Assembly: GCF_008801605.1 (NCBI RefSeq)
Contig: NZ_VZPJ01000024.1
Span: 1-64,000 of the forward strand
DNA from: Pseudomonas brassicacearum subsp. brassicacearum
GTDB lineage: Bacteria > Pseudomonadota > Gammaproteobacteria > Pseudomonadales > Pseudomonadaceae
DNA length: 64,000 bases
Direction: 5' to 3'
In this document: positions 52,991 to 62,029 of the stretch, one piece after another
How the letters are laid out: every line of letters starts with the position of its first letter
How positions within the stretch are numbered: position 1 is the stretch's first letter
Notes under the pieces: model-generated
Database searches by the model: none
The model's input: only the letters and a program-made list of their open reading frames with translations
What the model was told of the DNA's origin: nothing
Program-made: the position numbers and the translations under genes

Positions 52991-53101
52991 CGCCATCCTC
53001 CGGCATGAGTGAACAGGGACTCGATAGTGCTCGCTTTTGGCGCGTGATGCCAATGTTGTGTCGGAGCGTCAGCGCCATTGTGGGGGGCTGCGTCGCAGCC
53101 C

Positions 53102-53130
53102 AGTGGGAGCAAGCTCCCTCGCCACAGGGG
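53102..53130. repeat. Degenerate REP unit
   Basis: 'GTGGGAGCAAGCTCCCTCGC' is a variant REP half between two genes. Confidence 0.55.
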
Positions 53131-53145
53131 TTTGTGCTGTTCGGG

Positions 53146-53706
53146 TCAGCGGTGGTAGCGGCGCACTACGCTGCTGTTGCGCAGGACGTGACCTTTGATT
53201 TTTTCCATCAGTTGGGCGCGTGTGAGGTCGGCGGGCAGGGCTTCCGGCGGCAGGTCCAGGGCGAAAAGCTGGATCAGGTAGTGGTGAGCGCTGTCGCCGA
53301 CAGGCGGGCAAGGACCGATGTAGCCGTGAGTGTTCTTGCTGTTGATACCGCTCATGCCCTCCAACGAGGACTTGGTGCCGGCACCCGCCGGAATCTGCCG
53401 CGTGGAGGCCTTGATGCCGTAGTGGATCCAGTGGTCGACACCTTGGCCCCTTTGGCCGTCCGGGTCCAACATGACGATGGCGTAGCTGAGGGTGCCGGGC
53501 GGGCCGGCGTTCCAGCTCAAGGCTGGAGAAATGTTCTTGCCACCACAGGTGTTGGCATCACTGGCTGCTGCCGCCGTGAAGAGGCGGTCGTCCGACACGC
53601 CGGGGATGCTGAGGGTAAAACGCTCCTCGGCCTGGACAGCCCCTTGTGCGCACAGCACCAGGGCGACGGCCGCCAGCCAAGGGGAGAGAGAGTTCAATCG
53701 GGTCAT
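53146..53706 (-). CDS. YbhB/YbcL family (PEBP-like) periplasmic protein
   Basis: A 186-residue protein of the Raf-kinase-inhibitor-like (PEBP) fold, with a signal peptide ending near 'CAQGAVQA'. Family motifs are 'CGGKNISPALSWNAGPPGT', 'AIVMLDPDGQRGQGVDHWIH' and 'GYIGPCPPVGDSAHHYLIQL'. Family members bind anionic phospholipid-like ligands; no specific role is known for bacterial ones. The start is the ATG at 53706, so that the signal peptide leads. Confidence 0.88.
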   Translation of the reverse strand: MTRLNSLSPWLAAVALVLCAQGAVQAEERFTLSIPGVSDDRLFTAAAASDANTCGGKNISPALSWNAGPPGTLSYAIVMLDPDGQRGQGVDHWIHYGIKASTRQIPAGAGTKSSLEGMSGINSKNTHGYIGPCPPVGDSAHHYLIQLFALDLPPEALPADLTRAQLMEKIKGHVLRNSSVVRRYHR

Positions 53707-53845
53707 ACCGGGGCACCTTGTGCGTGTCTGGCCATGGACGGCCTGCGAACTATAGCCGCAGCTTCGCCAAGGTTGCAGTGACAATTATGCTGAAACTCGT
53801 TCCGGCCCTGCGACTCCAAAGGGAAACGCCTGCCGGAGAATGACC

Positions 53846-55378
53846 ATGTCTCTGCATCAAGTCGCCCGTTTCGCCGACGTTCGTGAAGACCGCGGCCTCG
53901 AAGTCAAAATCGACGACACATCCATCCTGCTGTTGCGCTCCGGCGATCAGGTGCGCGCCTTCCAGGGCAAATGCCCGCATGCCGGCGCACCACTGGCCAA
54001 GGGCGCGGTGTGCCACGGAAGGCTGATTTGCCCGTGGCACAAGGCCGCGTTCCGGGCTGAGGACGGCGCCCTGTGCGAACCGCCGGCCCTCGACAGCCTG
54101 GCGCGCTATCACGTCGAGGTGCGGGAGGGTGACGTCTGGGTCGACGATCAACCACTGCCAACCGATAAAGTCCCGCCGGCCGATGACCCGCGCACGTTTG
54201 TCATCATCGGCGCCGGTGCTGCCGGCACGGCTTGCGCGGCGGCGTTGCGCGAGAAAGGTTTTGGCGGGCGAATCCTGATGATCGACCGCGAAGCCGAAGC
54301 CGGCTACGACCGTACGGTGCTGAGCAAGTATGTGTTGGCCGGCGACATGGCGGTCAACGAGACGTCGCCGCTGCGCGATGAAACTTATTTCACCCAGCAA
54401 CGCATCGAAAGGCTTCACGGCGAGGTCACCCATTTGGACCCCGACGCTCGGCACATCCAACTCGCCGATGGCCGAAGCCTGGACTACGACGCCGCGCTCA
54501 TCGCCACTGGCGGCGTACCCAAGATGCCAGCGTTGCCCGGCATCGATTTGCCGCAAGTCTTCGTGCTGCGTTCGATCGCCCACGCCCGGCAGATTCTCGA
54601 CACCGTCCGGCCAAGGCAACAGGCGGTGATCATCGGCGACAGTTTCATCGCCATGGAGGTCGCCTCGTCCCTGCGCAAGCGCGAGCTGAACGTTACGGTC
54701 CTGGCCCGGCATCCGGTGCCGTTCGCCGCACAATTGAGCGAGAGCGTCGGCCAGGCCATCCTGGCCCGACACCGGGCCAATGGTGTGGTGTACCGCACCG
54801 ACAGCGAAGCGGCGCAGATCGAGGGCGCGGGCAAGGTCGAAGCCGTGGTACTGGACAACGGCCAGCGCGTTGCCGCGGACCTGGTGATCATCGGCGTCGG
54901 CGTGCGCCCGGCCACCGAGCCCTTCGCCGCATTGCCAAGGGAACAGGACCAGTCACTGTCCGTTGACGCGGGCATGCGAGTGACTGATGGCTTATGGGCC
55001 GTCGGCGATATCGCGACCTTCCCTCTGAACGGCCAGCCCCAGCGCATCGAGCATTGGCGCCTGGCCCAGCAACAGGCGCGCATTGCCGCTGCGAACATGC
55101 TCGGCGGCGACGAGCACTATCTGGACGTGCCGTTTTTCTGGACCTATCACTTCGGCAAACGCTACGACTATCTTGGCCACGCCGAGCACTGGGACGAAGT
55201 GGAATTCAAGGGCACGCCCGAGCATCCGCCCTTTATTGCCCTGCTGGGCAAGGACGGCCTCGTTGCCGCCGCAGTGGCCTGTGATGAAGGCCGGGCCATG
55301 GCGGCGTTGGCCCAGCGCATGAAACAACCATTGCCGGTGGACGAGGCATGGCGGCTGATCCGGGATTTTTCGTCCTAG
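53846..55378 (+). CDS. Rieske-FAD oxidoreductase (AIFM3-like)
   Basis: A 510-residue fusion. The N-terminal Rieske [2Fe-2S] domain (about 1-105) has the cluster motifs 'CPHAG' and 'CPWHKAAF'. A pyridine-nucleotide-disulfide-type FAD/NAD module follows ('VIIGAGAAGTACAAALREKG', 'AVIIGDSFIAMEVASSLRKR', 'GLWAVGDIA') and a C-terminal reductase domain. The chosen ATG at 53846 has GGAG seven bases upstream; another ATG two codons earlier is too close to it. The layout is that of ferredoxin reductases and human AIFM3. The redox partner is unknown. Confidence 0.88.
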   Translation: MSLHQVARFADVREDRGLEVKIDDTSILLLRSGDQVRAFQGKCPHAGAPLAKGAVCHGRLICPWHKAAFRAEDGALCEPPALDSLARYHVEVREGDVWVDDQPLPTDKVPPADDPRTFVIIGAGAAGTACAAALREKGFGGRILMIDREAEAGYDRTVLSKYVLAGDMAVNETSPLRDETYFTQQRIERLHGEVTHLDPDARHIQLADGRSLDYDAALIATGGVPKMPALPGIDLPQVFVLRSIAHARQILDTVRPRQQAVIIGDSFIAMEVASSLRKRELNVTVLARHPVPFAAQLSESVGQAILARHRANGVVYRTDSEAAQIEGAGKVEAVVLDNGQRVAADLVIIGVGVRPATEPFAALPREQDQSLSVDAGMRVTDGLWAVGDIATFPLNGQPQRIEHWRLAQQQARIAAANMLGGDEHYLDVPFFWTYHFGKRYDYLGHAEHWDEVEFKGTPEHPPFIALLGKDGLVAAAVACDEGRAMAALAQRMKQPLPVDEAWRLIRDFSS

Positions 55379-55387
55379 CCCCAAATC

Positions 55388-55420
55388 CCCTGTGGGAGCG
55401 AGCTTGCTCGCGATAGCGCC
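55388..55420. repeat. Single REP unit
   Basis: One 'TGTGGGAGCGAGCTTGCTCG' unit stands between the Rieske protein gene and pgaD, which converge. Confidence 0.78.
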
Positions 55421-55433
55421 GGCGCGGCTTGCA

Positions 55434-55940
55434 TCAATGCACGGACTGATCCGCCGGCAAATGGATAACCCGTGGCCGCTCCATTGGCGCCAGGGGCGGT
55501 GGCTGCAAGTCGGGGCTGAGCAAGTGGAAGTGCGGTACGACGTGGCTGATGTCGCCGTCCTGGTTGTTGTGAATAGTCTTCGAGCCTGGCTGGCGCAGCG
55601 TGTCCAGGCGTTCGTCGGTCAACTTGAAACTGGCGCTCAAGCCCTGGTCATTCACGACCGGGGCCGGCGACCGGCGCTGAGCGAAGCCGCGACTTTTACG
55701 CTGTTGGTAACGTGCCCAGGTAATCAACAGCACCGCGTTGACCAAGGCGATCCAGCCATAGACCTGCAAGGTCCCCAGGGTATCGAATAGAGACCCACCC
55801 GGGCGCGGACCGGCCTGGCTCGCGAACAGCGGCCACAGCCCATTGACCAGCAGGTACAACAGCCCCACCCACGCCAGCACGGTGAAAAACGCATCGATGA
55901 CCACCAGAAAAGGCCGTTGCCGGGTCCTGATAATTTTCAT
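55434..55940 (-). CDS. pgaD: PgaD, PNAG synthase accessory subunit
   Basis: A 168-residue inner-membrane protein with two hydrophobic segments ('AFFTVLAWVGLLYLLVNGL', 'VYGWIALVNAVLLITWARY') and a hydrophilic tail. It is the last gene of pgaABCD and overlaps pgaC by 4 bp. In E. coli, PgaD binds c-di-GMP together with PgaC to activate polymer synthesis. The C-terminal tail of about 85 residues is longer than in E. coli. Confidence 0.88.
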   Translation of the reverse strand: MKIIRTRQRPFLVVIDAFFTVLAWVGLLYLLVNGLWPLFASQAGPRPGGSLFDTLGTLQVYGWIALVNAVLLITWARYQQRKSRGFAQRRSPAPVVNDQGLSASFKLTDERLDTLRQPGSKTIHNNQDGDISHVVPHFHLLSPDLQPPPLAPMERPRVIHLPADQSVH

Positions 55941-57292
55941 CGGATCACTTCCTCTTCCTGATCATCGAACGGTTTGATACCGCGATCCGGACTGATCCAG
56001 CGCGCACGCTTCTGATGCTGCCCGAACAGCACTTTTGGAAAACTCACCAGGGTGGTGAAGAGGCTGATCAGCCAGAACACCAACGGATACCAGACCACCC
56101 AGAACATGATGTGCCACAGGCCTTTTTCGTACCGCCGATCAATCAGGATGCTCACCGCGAATTGAAGCAGGCACACCACCGCCAGCAACAACCCGGTGAA
56201 GGCTGGCGGCATGAGGTGATCGACCGCGATGGCCGCCGGCATTTCGACGAATTTGCCGACACCCCAGAAAATCACCGACAGCAGGAACGTGAACGCCCAG
56301 CCGGTGGACAGGCAATATTCGAACAACAGCGGCCACAGGTAGCGGTGGCGGTATTGCCAGATGCCACGGATGTTCTTGAACAACACCTCGGCGCCACCCT
56401 GGGCCCAGCGCAGCCGTTGCCGCCACAGGCCGCGCAGGGTTTCGGGCATGAGGATCCAGCACAACGCGCGCGGCTCGTAGAAGATGCTCCAGTGATCCAG
56501 TTGCAGCTTCCAACTGATGTCGATGTCTTCGGTGATCATGTCCGGGCTCCAGTAGCCAACCCGGTGCAGGGCGGTGCGCCGGAACGCGACGATCACGCCG
56601 GACACGGTGAAGATCCGCCCGAACACCCGTTGGGTGCGCTTGATCAGGCCGATGATCGAGGAGAACTCGCCAACCTGGACCCGGCCTATCAGAGTCGAGC
56701 GGGTACGGATTCGCGGGTTGCCGGTCACCGCGCCGAGGCGGGCGTTGTCCAGCATAGGCGCCACCAGGTAGGCACAGGTGTTCGGCGCCAGCAGCGCGTC
56801 ACCGTCGATGCACACCAGGTATTCGCTGCGCGCCGCGATGGCGCCCATGCGCAGGGCCACGGCCTTGCCCTGGTTCTCTGCCAGGTGCAACACGCGCAGG
56901 CGCGGGTCTTCAGCCGCCAACTGATCGAGCATCTGGGCTGTGTTGTCCTTCGAGCCGTCGTTGATGGCGATGACTTCGATGTTCGGGTAATGCTGGCCCA
57001 GCGCCGCGTGAATGGTGTCGGCGACGTTGTCGCCTTCGTTGAAGCATGGAATCAGGATGCTGATCAGCGGCTCGCCGGCCAAGGGCGGTGGCAAGGTGTC
57101 GTCCTTCCACAGCCAGTGGCGCTCCCAGTGCAGCCAGAAATACAGGCCGCCGGCGATCCACAGCCCGGACATGAACAGCGGGTAAAAAAACACGAAGTCC
57201 ATCAGGAATTGCCCGGTGACCAGGAAGATCAGGCCCAGGGGCACCCCAAGGACGATCGCCAGCACCAGCAGAGCGAGCAGTCTGTCGAGCAT
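55937..57292 (-). CDS. pgaC: PgaC, PNAG synthase (family 2 glycosyltransferase)
   Basis: A 451-residue inner-membrane glycosyltransferase that polymerises N-acetylglucosamine from UDP-GlcNAc. Two N-terminal membrane segments are followed by the catalytic domain with 'AINDGSKDNT', 'CIDGDAL', 'TEDIDISWKL' and the Q-x-x-R-W motif in 'RQRLRWAQGG'. C-terminal membrane segments follow. It is in an operon with pgaB (1 bp between stop and start) and pgaD. Confidence 0.95.
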   Translation of the reverse strand: MLDRLLALLVLAIVLGVPLGLIFLVTGQFLMDFVFFYPLFMSGLWIAGGLYFWLHWERHWLWKDDTLPPPLAGEPLISILIPCFNEGDNVADTIHAALGQHYPNIEVIAINDGSKDNTAQMLDQLAAEDPRLRVLHLAENQGKAVALRMGAIAARSEYLVCIDGDALLAPNTCAYLVAPMLDNARLGAVTGNPRIRTRSTLIGRVQVGEFSSIIGLIKRTQRVFGRIFTVSGVIVAFRRTALHRVGYWSPDMITEDIDISWKLQLDHWSIFYEPRALCWILMPETLRGLWRQRLRWAQGGAEVLFKNIRGIWQYRHRYLWPLLFEYCLSTGWAFTFLLSVIFWGVGKFVEMPAAIAVDHLMPPAFTGLLLAVVCLLQFAVSILIDRRYEKGLWHIMFWVVWYPLVFWLISLFTTLVSFPKVLFGQHQKRARWISPDRGIKPFDDQEEEVIR

Positions 57293-57293
57293 G

Positions 57294-59291
57294 TCAAGGA
57301 TTCCACTTGTTGGAGAGCGCCGGCCGCACGGTTTTCACAGCGGGCTGGTCTTCGATGAAGTTGTCCGGGTAGTAGCCGAAACTGGTCACGCCTTTGCGCT
57401 TGAGGCGCCCCATCCAGTCGGCCAGTTGTTCGCCGTCGATGTCGCTGACCGGCTTGCTGTGCCAGTCCCGGGCCTGCAATTCGAACACCGTGCGCTTGAG
57501 CGCGCCGGGGCGAGCCTTGACGGTGTCCACCAGGCGCTCGAGCCAGGGGCCGGATTGCTGGAGGGTCTGCTTTTCCATCAGCGGCATGGCCATCGGCGCC
57601 GTCCAGTCATAGGCGCCGAGGAAGTCGTCGAGGTTCTGGGCGAACCAGGCTTCGCTTTCCGGATTGAGCATCGGTTCGGCAAAGATATTGCGCGCGGTGC
57701 GCACCTGCGGGCCACGAATCGCCCGGACCTTGGCGGTCAGCTCATGGGTGAAGTCGATCAGGTAGCGGCTCTTGAAGCGGGTCCAGCGTTGCATCGCTGC
57801 AGGATCGGCCCGCAGGGCGGCGATGGACGTCGGCAGGCCGTGGGCGGCATAGACCTTCAGGGCTGCGGGGCTGGCATCCTCGAAGTCGGAGAACACCGCG
57901 TCGTCATGGTACAAAACGCCGTCCACCGAGCTCATCCGCGCCAGGTCTTGGTAGATCTCGCCGATGACCTTGCGCACGTTCGGGTCGAACGGCGACAAAC
58001 GCACGTACTGGTCCGGGGCAACGCCAGTCTTGCCGGTTTCCGGATCCCAGCGCTGTACCCGCGAAAGCTTCGCGTCCAGGGCAAAACTGAGCACCGGCAT
58101 CCAGGCATAGACCTTGGCGTTGGCCCGGGTGCGCAACTGCCATGCAACCCGGTCGAACAGGTCGGCGCGTACCGGCAGGTGACGGTTGGGGAAGTACAAC
58201 GAATGCACGAGGCCGTCGCCTTTCGGGTCGGCGAAGGCTTGCAGGAATACCGTATTGGCGCCCAGGTCGGAAATGCGCTGGACCAGTTGGCCGACATTGG
58301 CTTCCTGCTGCACCGGGTCCGGGTCGTAGACGTAATCCAGGTCGACATGCACTACGCGCATCGGGTCAATCGTCTGCACGGACACGATGCTTTCGGCGAA
58401 ATGGGCGCCATCCGGATCGGACGCCACCAGGAAGCGTGGGCCGCTCATCAGGTTGTCCAGGCTGTCGAGACCGTCTTCCAGGGTCAGGGCCAGTTGATAG
58501 CCCTCGCTGCCAATCACCTGCAACGCCGTGCCGTCAGCTTCACCGTAAGGCCAGACCCAGACGCGCGGGCTGTAGCCGGTGACCTTGCGAATTTTCTCGG
58601 AAATGGCCGCCACGTCCTTGCGCAGGCGAGCCTGGAAATCGGCCTCGGTCTCATAACGACCGGTGACGGGGTCGTAGCGCCGGGTGGTCGCGGCAGGTTG
58701 CTGGTTGCCTTGCCGGTTGGCGAGCACGCCTTTGTGGTTGGCGTCGGTGTGGGCAGCGATTTCCACCAGGCCCGATTTGGAAACCTCGCGAATCTGCTCC
58801 CAGGTCAGGAACTCGGAACGCTTGCGCGGCACCCCGGCGAAATCCACCGTTTGATTCAGCGGCGTATCCACCCAACTGCCGACCGGGGCGAGGATCGCCG
58901 GCCAGTTATAGGCACGCAGGATGGGCATGACGCGGGTGTAGAAGCTTGCGTAGCCGTCGTCGAAACTCAGCAGCACTGCGCGCGGCGGCAGCTCCGGCCC
59001 GCCGTTGCGGGCGGTGATGATCTGGTCCACCGTGACCGGCTGATAGTTGTTTTCCCGCAGCCACGCCAATTGTTCGATCAGGCGTTCGGTGCGCACGGCC
59101 ACCAGCGCCTGGTCCGGGTCACGGTCATCGACATCGTGGTAGGCGATGCCGAGCACATGGTTCTTCGGCCACGGGGCGTCATTGGCCGCCAGCGGGCGCT
59201 GCGAGGGCGGCGTGAACGCCGGGGCTTGCTGGGCACAAGCGCTGATCAGCAAGACCCCCAGCAGAAGGATGAATCGCGAAATGACAGGCAT
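57294..59291 (-). CDS. pgaB: PgaB, PNAG N-deacetylase lipoprotein
   Basis: A 665-residue outer-membrane lipoprotein (lipobox 'LLISAC'). The CE4 polysaccharide deacetylase domain has the metal motif in 'LSFDDGYASFY' and the His in 'EIAAHTDANHKG'. The C-terminal GH153-like hydrolase domain has 'HVDLDYVYDPDP', 'FLQAFADPKGDG' and 'LYHDDAVFSDFED'. It partly deacetylates PNAG for export through PgaA. The start is the ATG at 59291; a TTG two codons earlier is less likely. Confidence 0.94.
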   Translation of the reverse strand: MPVISRFILLLGVLLISACAQQAPAFTPPSQRPLAANDAPWPKNHVLGIAYHDVDDRDPDQALVAVRTERLIEQLAWLRENNYQPVTVDQIITARNGGPELPPRAVLLSFDDGYASFYTRVMPILRAYNWPAILAPVGSWVDTPLNQTVDFAGVPRKRSEFLTWEQIREVSKSGLVEIAAHTDANHKGVLANRQGNQQPAATTRRYDPVTGRYETEADFQARLRKDVAAISEKIRKVTGYSPRVWVWPYGEADGTALQVIGSEGYQLALTLEDGLDSLDNLMSGPRFLVASDPDGAHFAESIVSVQTIDPMRVVHVDLDYVYDPDPVQQEANVGQLVQRISDLGANTVFLQAFADPKGDGLVHSLYFPNRHLPVRADLFDRVAWQLRTRANAKVYAWMPVLSFALDAKLSRVQRWDPETGKTGVAPDQYVRLSPFDPNVRKVIGEIYQDLARMSSVDGVLYHDDAVFSDFEDASPAALKVYAAHGLPTSIAALRADPAAMQRWTRFKSRYLIDFTHELTAKVRAIRGPQVRTARNIFAEPMLNPESEAWFAQNLDDFLGAYDWTAPMAMPLMEKQTLQQSGPWLERLVDTVKARPGALKRTVFELQARDWHSKPVSDIDGEQLADWMGRLKRKGVTSFGYYPDNFIEDQPAVKTVRPALSNKWNP

Positions 59292-59303
59292 CTTCAAACT
59301 CTT

Positions 59304-61784
59304 CTAGAAGCGATAAGTGAGGTCGACAAGCAGGCGCAGATCGCTTTCGCGATCGCCGTCGTAGGGGCGGTTGAGCCAGCTCAGCGCGGCGCCGGCCTCC
59401 AGCACGTCGTTCCAGATGAAACGCTGGCCGTAGCTGAGCAATCCCACGGCGGCAGTGCTGTAATCGCGCTGGCTGTAGGTACCGGCACCGACCTGGAACT
59501 GCTGGCTCCACGTGGTCTCGTAGCGGCGGTGCAACACGTGATTGACGCTCACGGTCGGCATGACGCTGAAGTCCGATTTCGGATTGAAATAAGGCACTTC
59601 GTTGGAACCGCTGTTGCGGCTGGCCCCCACTTCCAGCCCCAGCTCCACTTGCACGCGCGGCGTGCTGTAGATGCCTTCGCGACCGGTCAGCTGGGTTTCG
59701 AGGCGGTTGTTGCCATCGCTGAAATGGGACGGGGTGACAGCCAGTCGCCACTCGCGGCTTTCATTGGCCCGCCAGCGTAGGAAACCGCTACCGCCGTTAG
59801 AGCGAATGCCGCTGTTGAGCGCCCGCAACGGGGTATTGGCCGAGAGATAATCCAGGCTCCCGCCGTACTGCCAGTGATCGTCGATGTCCCGGGCCACGGC
59901 CAGGCGCGCGCCCTGCTTGTCGCCGGAGCCATAGGAATGATTGGAGACCTCGGCCTCCAAGGTCATGTCCCGGGTGCGACGTTCCACGCCCAGGCGCTGC
60001 CAGCGGTGGTGGCCGGTGCCTTCCTCGAAATCACCGGTGGCGTAGCCGGCACCGCCGAACAGTCGCCAGTCTTCATCGATGGGCGGACTGTAGAGCAGCG
60101 TCTCGATACCAAAATCCCGGCTGCCAGTGACGGCACCGGCGTCACCGTTGCCACCGCCATAGCTCTTGCCGGTGTAGGCCTCGATGCGCAGTTCGGCCAT
60201 GTCGTGTACGTCGCGCTGGCGTTGCAGGCGTTTGACATGGGCGTTTTCCGGATAGCGGGCGACCACGTCGTCGGTGAGTGCATCCATCTGCCGCCATTCC
60301 TGCAAATCCATGGCTGCGCGGGCCTGGGCGATTTCCAGGTCACGGTTGCGCGGGATCGTGGCCTCGACTTCCTTGAGCAGGTTTTCCGAACGACGCGGCC
60401 AGTCACGGGCCTGGTACAGATCGGCCTGGGCCAGACGCATGCCGGTGTTGCCGGGGCCTTGGTTGACCAGGGTGTCCAGGCGCGCTTCGGCAGAAGGCAG
60501 GTCGGCGCCATAAGTGCCAGCCTGGGCGGCGAGTTGCTGGGCATCCATCCATTCATCGTTGGGGTTGCCGATCGGCAGGCCCTTGAGTTCGATGCGCGGG
60601 CGCTGGGCTTTCGCCATGTCTTCGGCCAGTGCGCGGGCTTCTTCGGATTTTTCACTTTCCAGCAACGCATAGTAGAGCGCGGTGCTGTCCTCAAAGCGCT
60701 CCGCAGGATCGGCATCCGGCGCCGCGAGTACCTGGCGGTACAGCTCGACGGCGATTTCCGGCTCACGCTGCTCCAGATAGGAAGAAGCCACCCAACGCAG
60801 GGCATACGTGGGAATGCTCACACCCTCGGCGATCAGCTTCTGGTATTCGGCAATCACTTCAGCCCGACGGGCGCGGGCATTGAGGGCGCCCATGCGATCG
60901 ATGCGCCAACGGAGTACGTCGTCATGGGCCTCGGCCACCGGGGTCCAGGTGGCGAGCAACTTGTCGTAGTCGGCCAGGGCGCGGTCGGCAATGACGAAGC
61001 GCTCCTGTTCGCTGCGGCTGGTCATGTCCGCCAGGCGCACCCGCTCGGCGGCCACGTCACCCTCCAGGCGGCGCTGCACGCCACGGTCGATCAACCCCGG
61101 CTGCAGACGCGCCAGACGCAGCGCCGGCTCGGGCAGCCGAGCGCGTTGCAGGGCGTAGATGTATTCGCGTGCAATCTCTGGGCTGTTGCCCGCGCGGGTG
61201 AAGGCCTGGTCGTATTCGAACAGCGCTTCGTGGGGGTTGTTGGCGCGGGTCAGGGCATAACCCAGTGCCAGTCGACGCATCGGATCTGTCGGTTTGGCGG
61301 CGACCATGGCCTTGGCACGGGTGACGGCTTCGTCGGGCTGACCGCTATCGGCCTGGGTCAAGGCCAAGCCGAGTTGCAGGTCGGGGTTCTGGGGATCGAT
61401 CACCAAGGCCTGGCGGTACAGCTCGGCCGCCGAATCCCAACGCTTGAGGTTTCGATAGGCTCGAGCCGCAGCGGTCAGCGCCTGGACAGGCAACACTCGA
61501 TGGCGGCCCTGGGTCTCATAGACCGTCACCACCTCGGCGTCGAGGCCGGCCCAACTGGCGATCTGCAGGTGGTCGCTGATCTGCGCAGTGCTGGCCTGGC
61601 CAGCCGGCACCTGGCGCAACGCAGCCAGCGCAGGCGTGTAATGGCCTGCACGGGCATCGAGCACCATCTGGTCATAGGCGGTATCGGCAAACGCCAGCAT
61701 CGGCCAGCACAGTTGGCTGCACAGCGCTACGCGAAACAACGGGCGCAAACCACGTTGAATAAAAGGACCCACAGTACGCGGCAT
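59304..61784 (-). CDS. pgaA: PgaA, PNAG outer-membrane porin
   Basis: An 826-residue protein with a signal sequence ('LCWPMLAFADTAYD'). The long periplasmic TPR superhelix (about 40-510, for example 'WDSAAELYRQALVIDPQNPD') is followed by a C-terminal 16-stranded beta-barrel ending in 'LRLLVDLTYRF'. It exports the polymer. It is the first gene of pgaABCD. No strong control element was recognised in the 190 bp upstream. Confidence 0.93.
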   Translation of the reverse strand: MPRTVGPFIQRGLRPLFRVALCSQLCWPMLAFADTAYDQMVLDARAGHYTPALAALRQVPAGQASTAQISDHLQIASWAGLDAEVVTVYETQGRHRVLPVQALTAAARAYRNLKRWDSAAELYRQALVIDPQNPDLQLGLALTQADSGQPDEAVTRAKAMVAAKPTDPMRRLALGYALTRANNPHEALFEYDQAFTRAGNSPEIAREYIYALQRARLPEPALRLARLQPGLIDRGVQRRLEGDVAAERVRLADMTSRSEQERFVIADRALADYDKLLATWTPVAEAHDDVLRWRIDRMGALNARARRAEVIAEYQKLIAEGVSIPTYALRWVASSYLEQREPEIAVELYRQVLAAPDADPAERFEDSTALYYALLESEKSEEARALAEDMAKAQRPRIELKGLPIGNPNDEWMDAQQLAAQAGTYGADLPSAEARLDTLVNQGPGNTGMRLAQADLYQARDWPRRSENLLKEVEATIPRNRDLEIAQARAAMDLQEWRQMDALTDDVVARYPENAHVKRLQRQRDVHDMAELRIEAYTGKSYGGGNGDAGAVTGSRDFGIETLLYSPPIDEDWRLFGGAGYATGDFEEGTGHHRWQRLGVERRTRDMTLEAEVSNHSYGSGDKQGARLAVARDIDDHWQYGGSLDYLSANTPLRALNSGIRSNGGSGFLRWRANESREWRLAVTPSHFSDGNNRLETQLTGREGIYSTPRVQVELGLEVGASRNSGSNEVPYFNPKSDFSVMPTVSVNHVLHRRYETTWSQQFQVGAGTYSQRDYSTAAVGLLSYGQRFIWNDVLEAGAALSWLNRPYDGDRESDLRLLVDLTYRF

Positions 61785-61976
61785 TCGTCAGCATCCTTAC
61801 ATGGCCAGCCGGGTCGCAGTGCCCCCTTGCCCATCAAACAGGAAGCCGGATCAAAGGAATCCAGCCAAGCTCTAATGGGCCTAGTCTTGCACTCTCAGTC
61901 GGGTCATCTTCAGGAACGCCACAATTCTTCAGAATCGCTACAGATTTCGGCGCAGGGCTGATCGATAGGCGTAAAA

Positions 61977-62011
61977 AAACCCGGCCCATGCGTCATGCAC
62001 GGGCCGGGTTT
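61977..62011 (-). terminator. Terminator of the YdgA-family gene
   Basis: AAACCCGGCCC / GGGCCGGGTTT with a 13-nt loop, and an A-run on the plus-strand left side (T-run on the minus strand), follows the stop at 62030. Confidence 0.85.
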
Positions 62012-62029
62012 GGGGTGTTGCCGAACGCG

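Noticed and set aside
57216..61961. Two long plus-strand frames opposite pgaB and pgaA
   Set aside because: They are antisense shadows in high-GC DNA; the pga genes on the other strand have full domain support.
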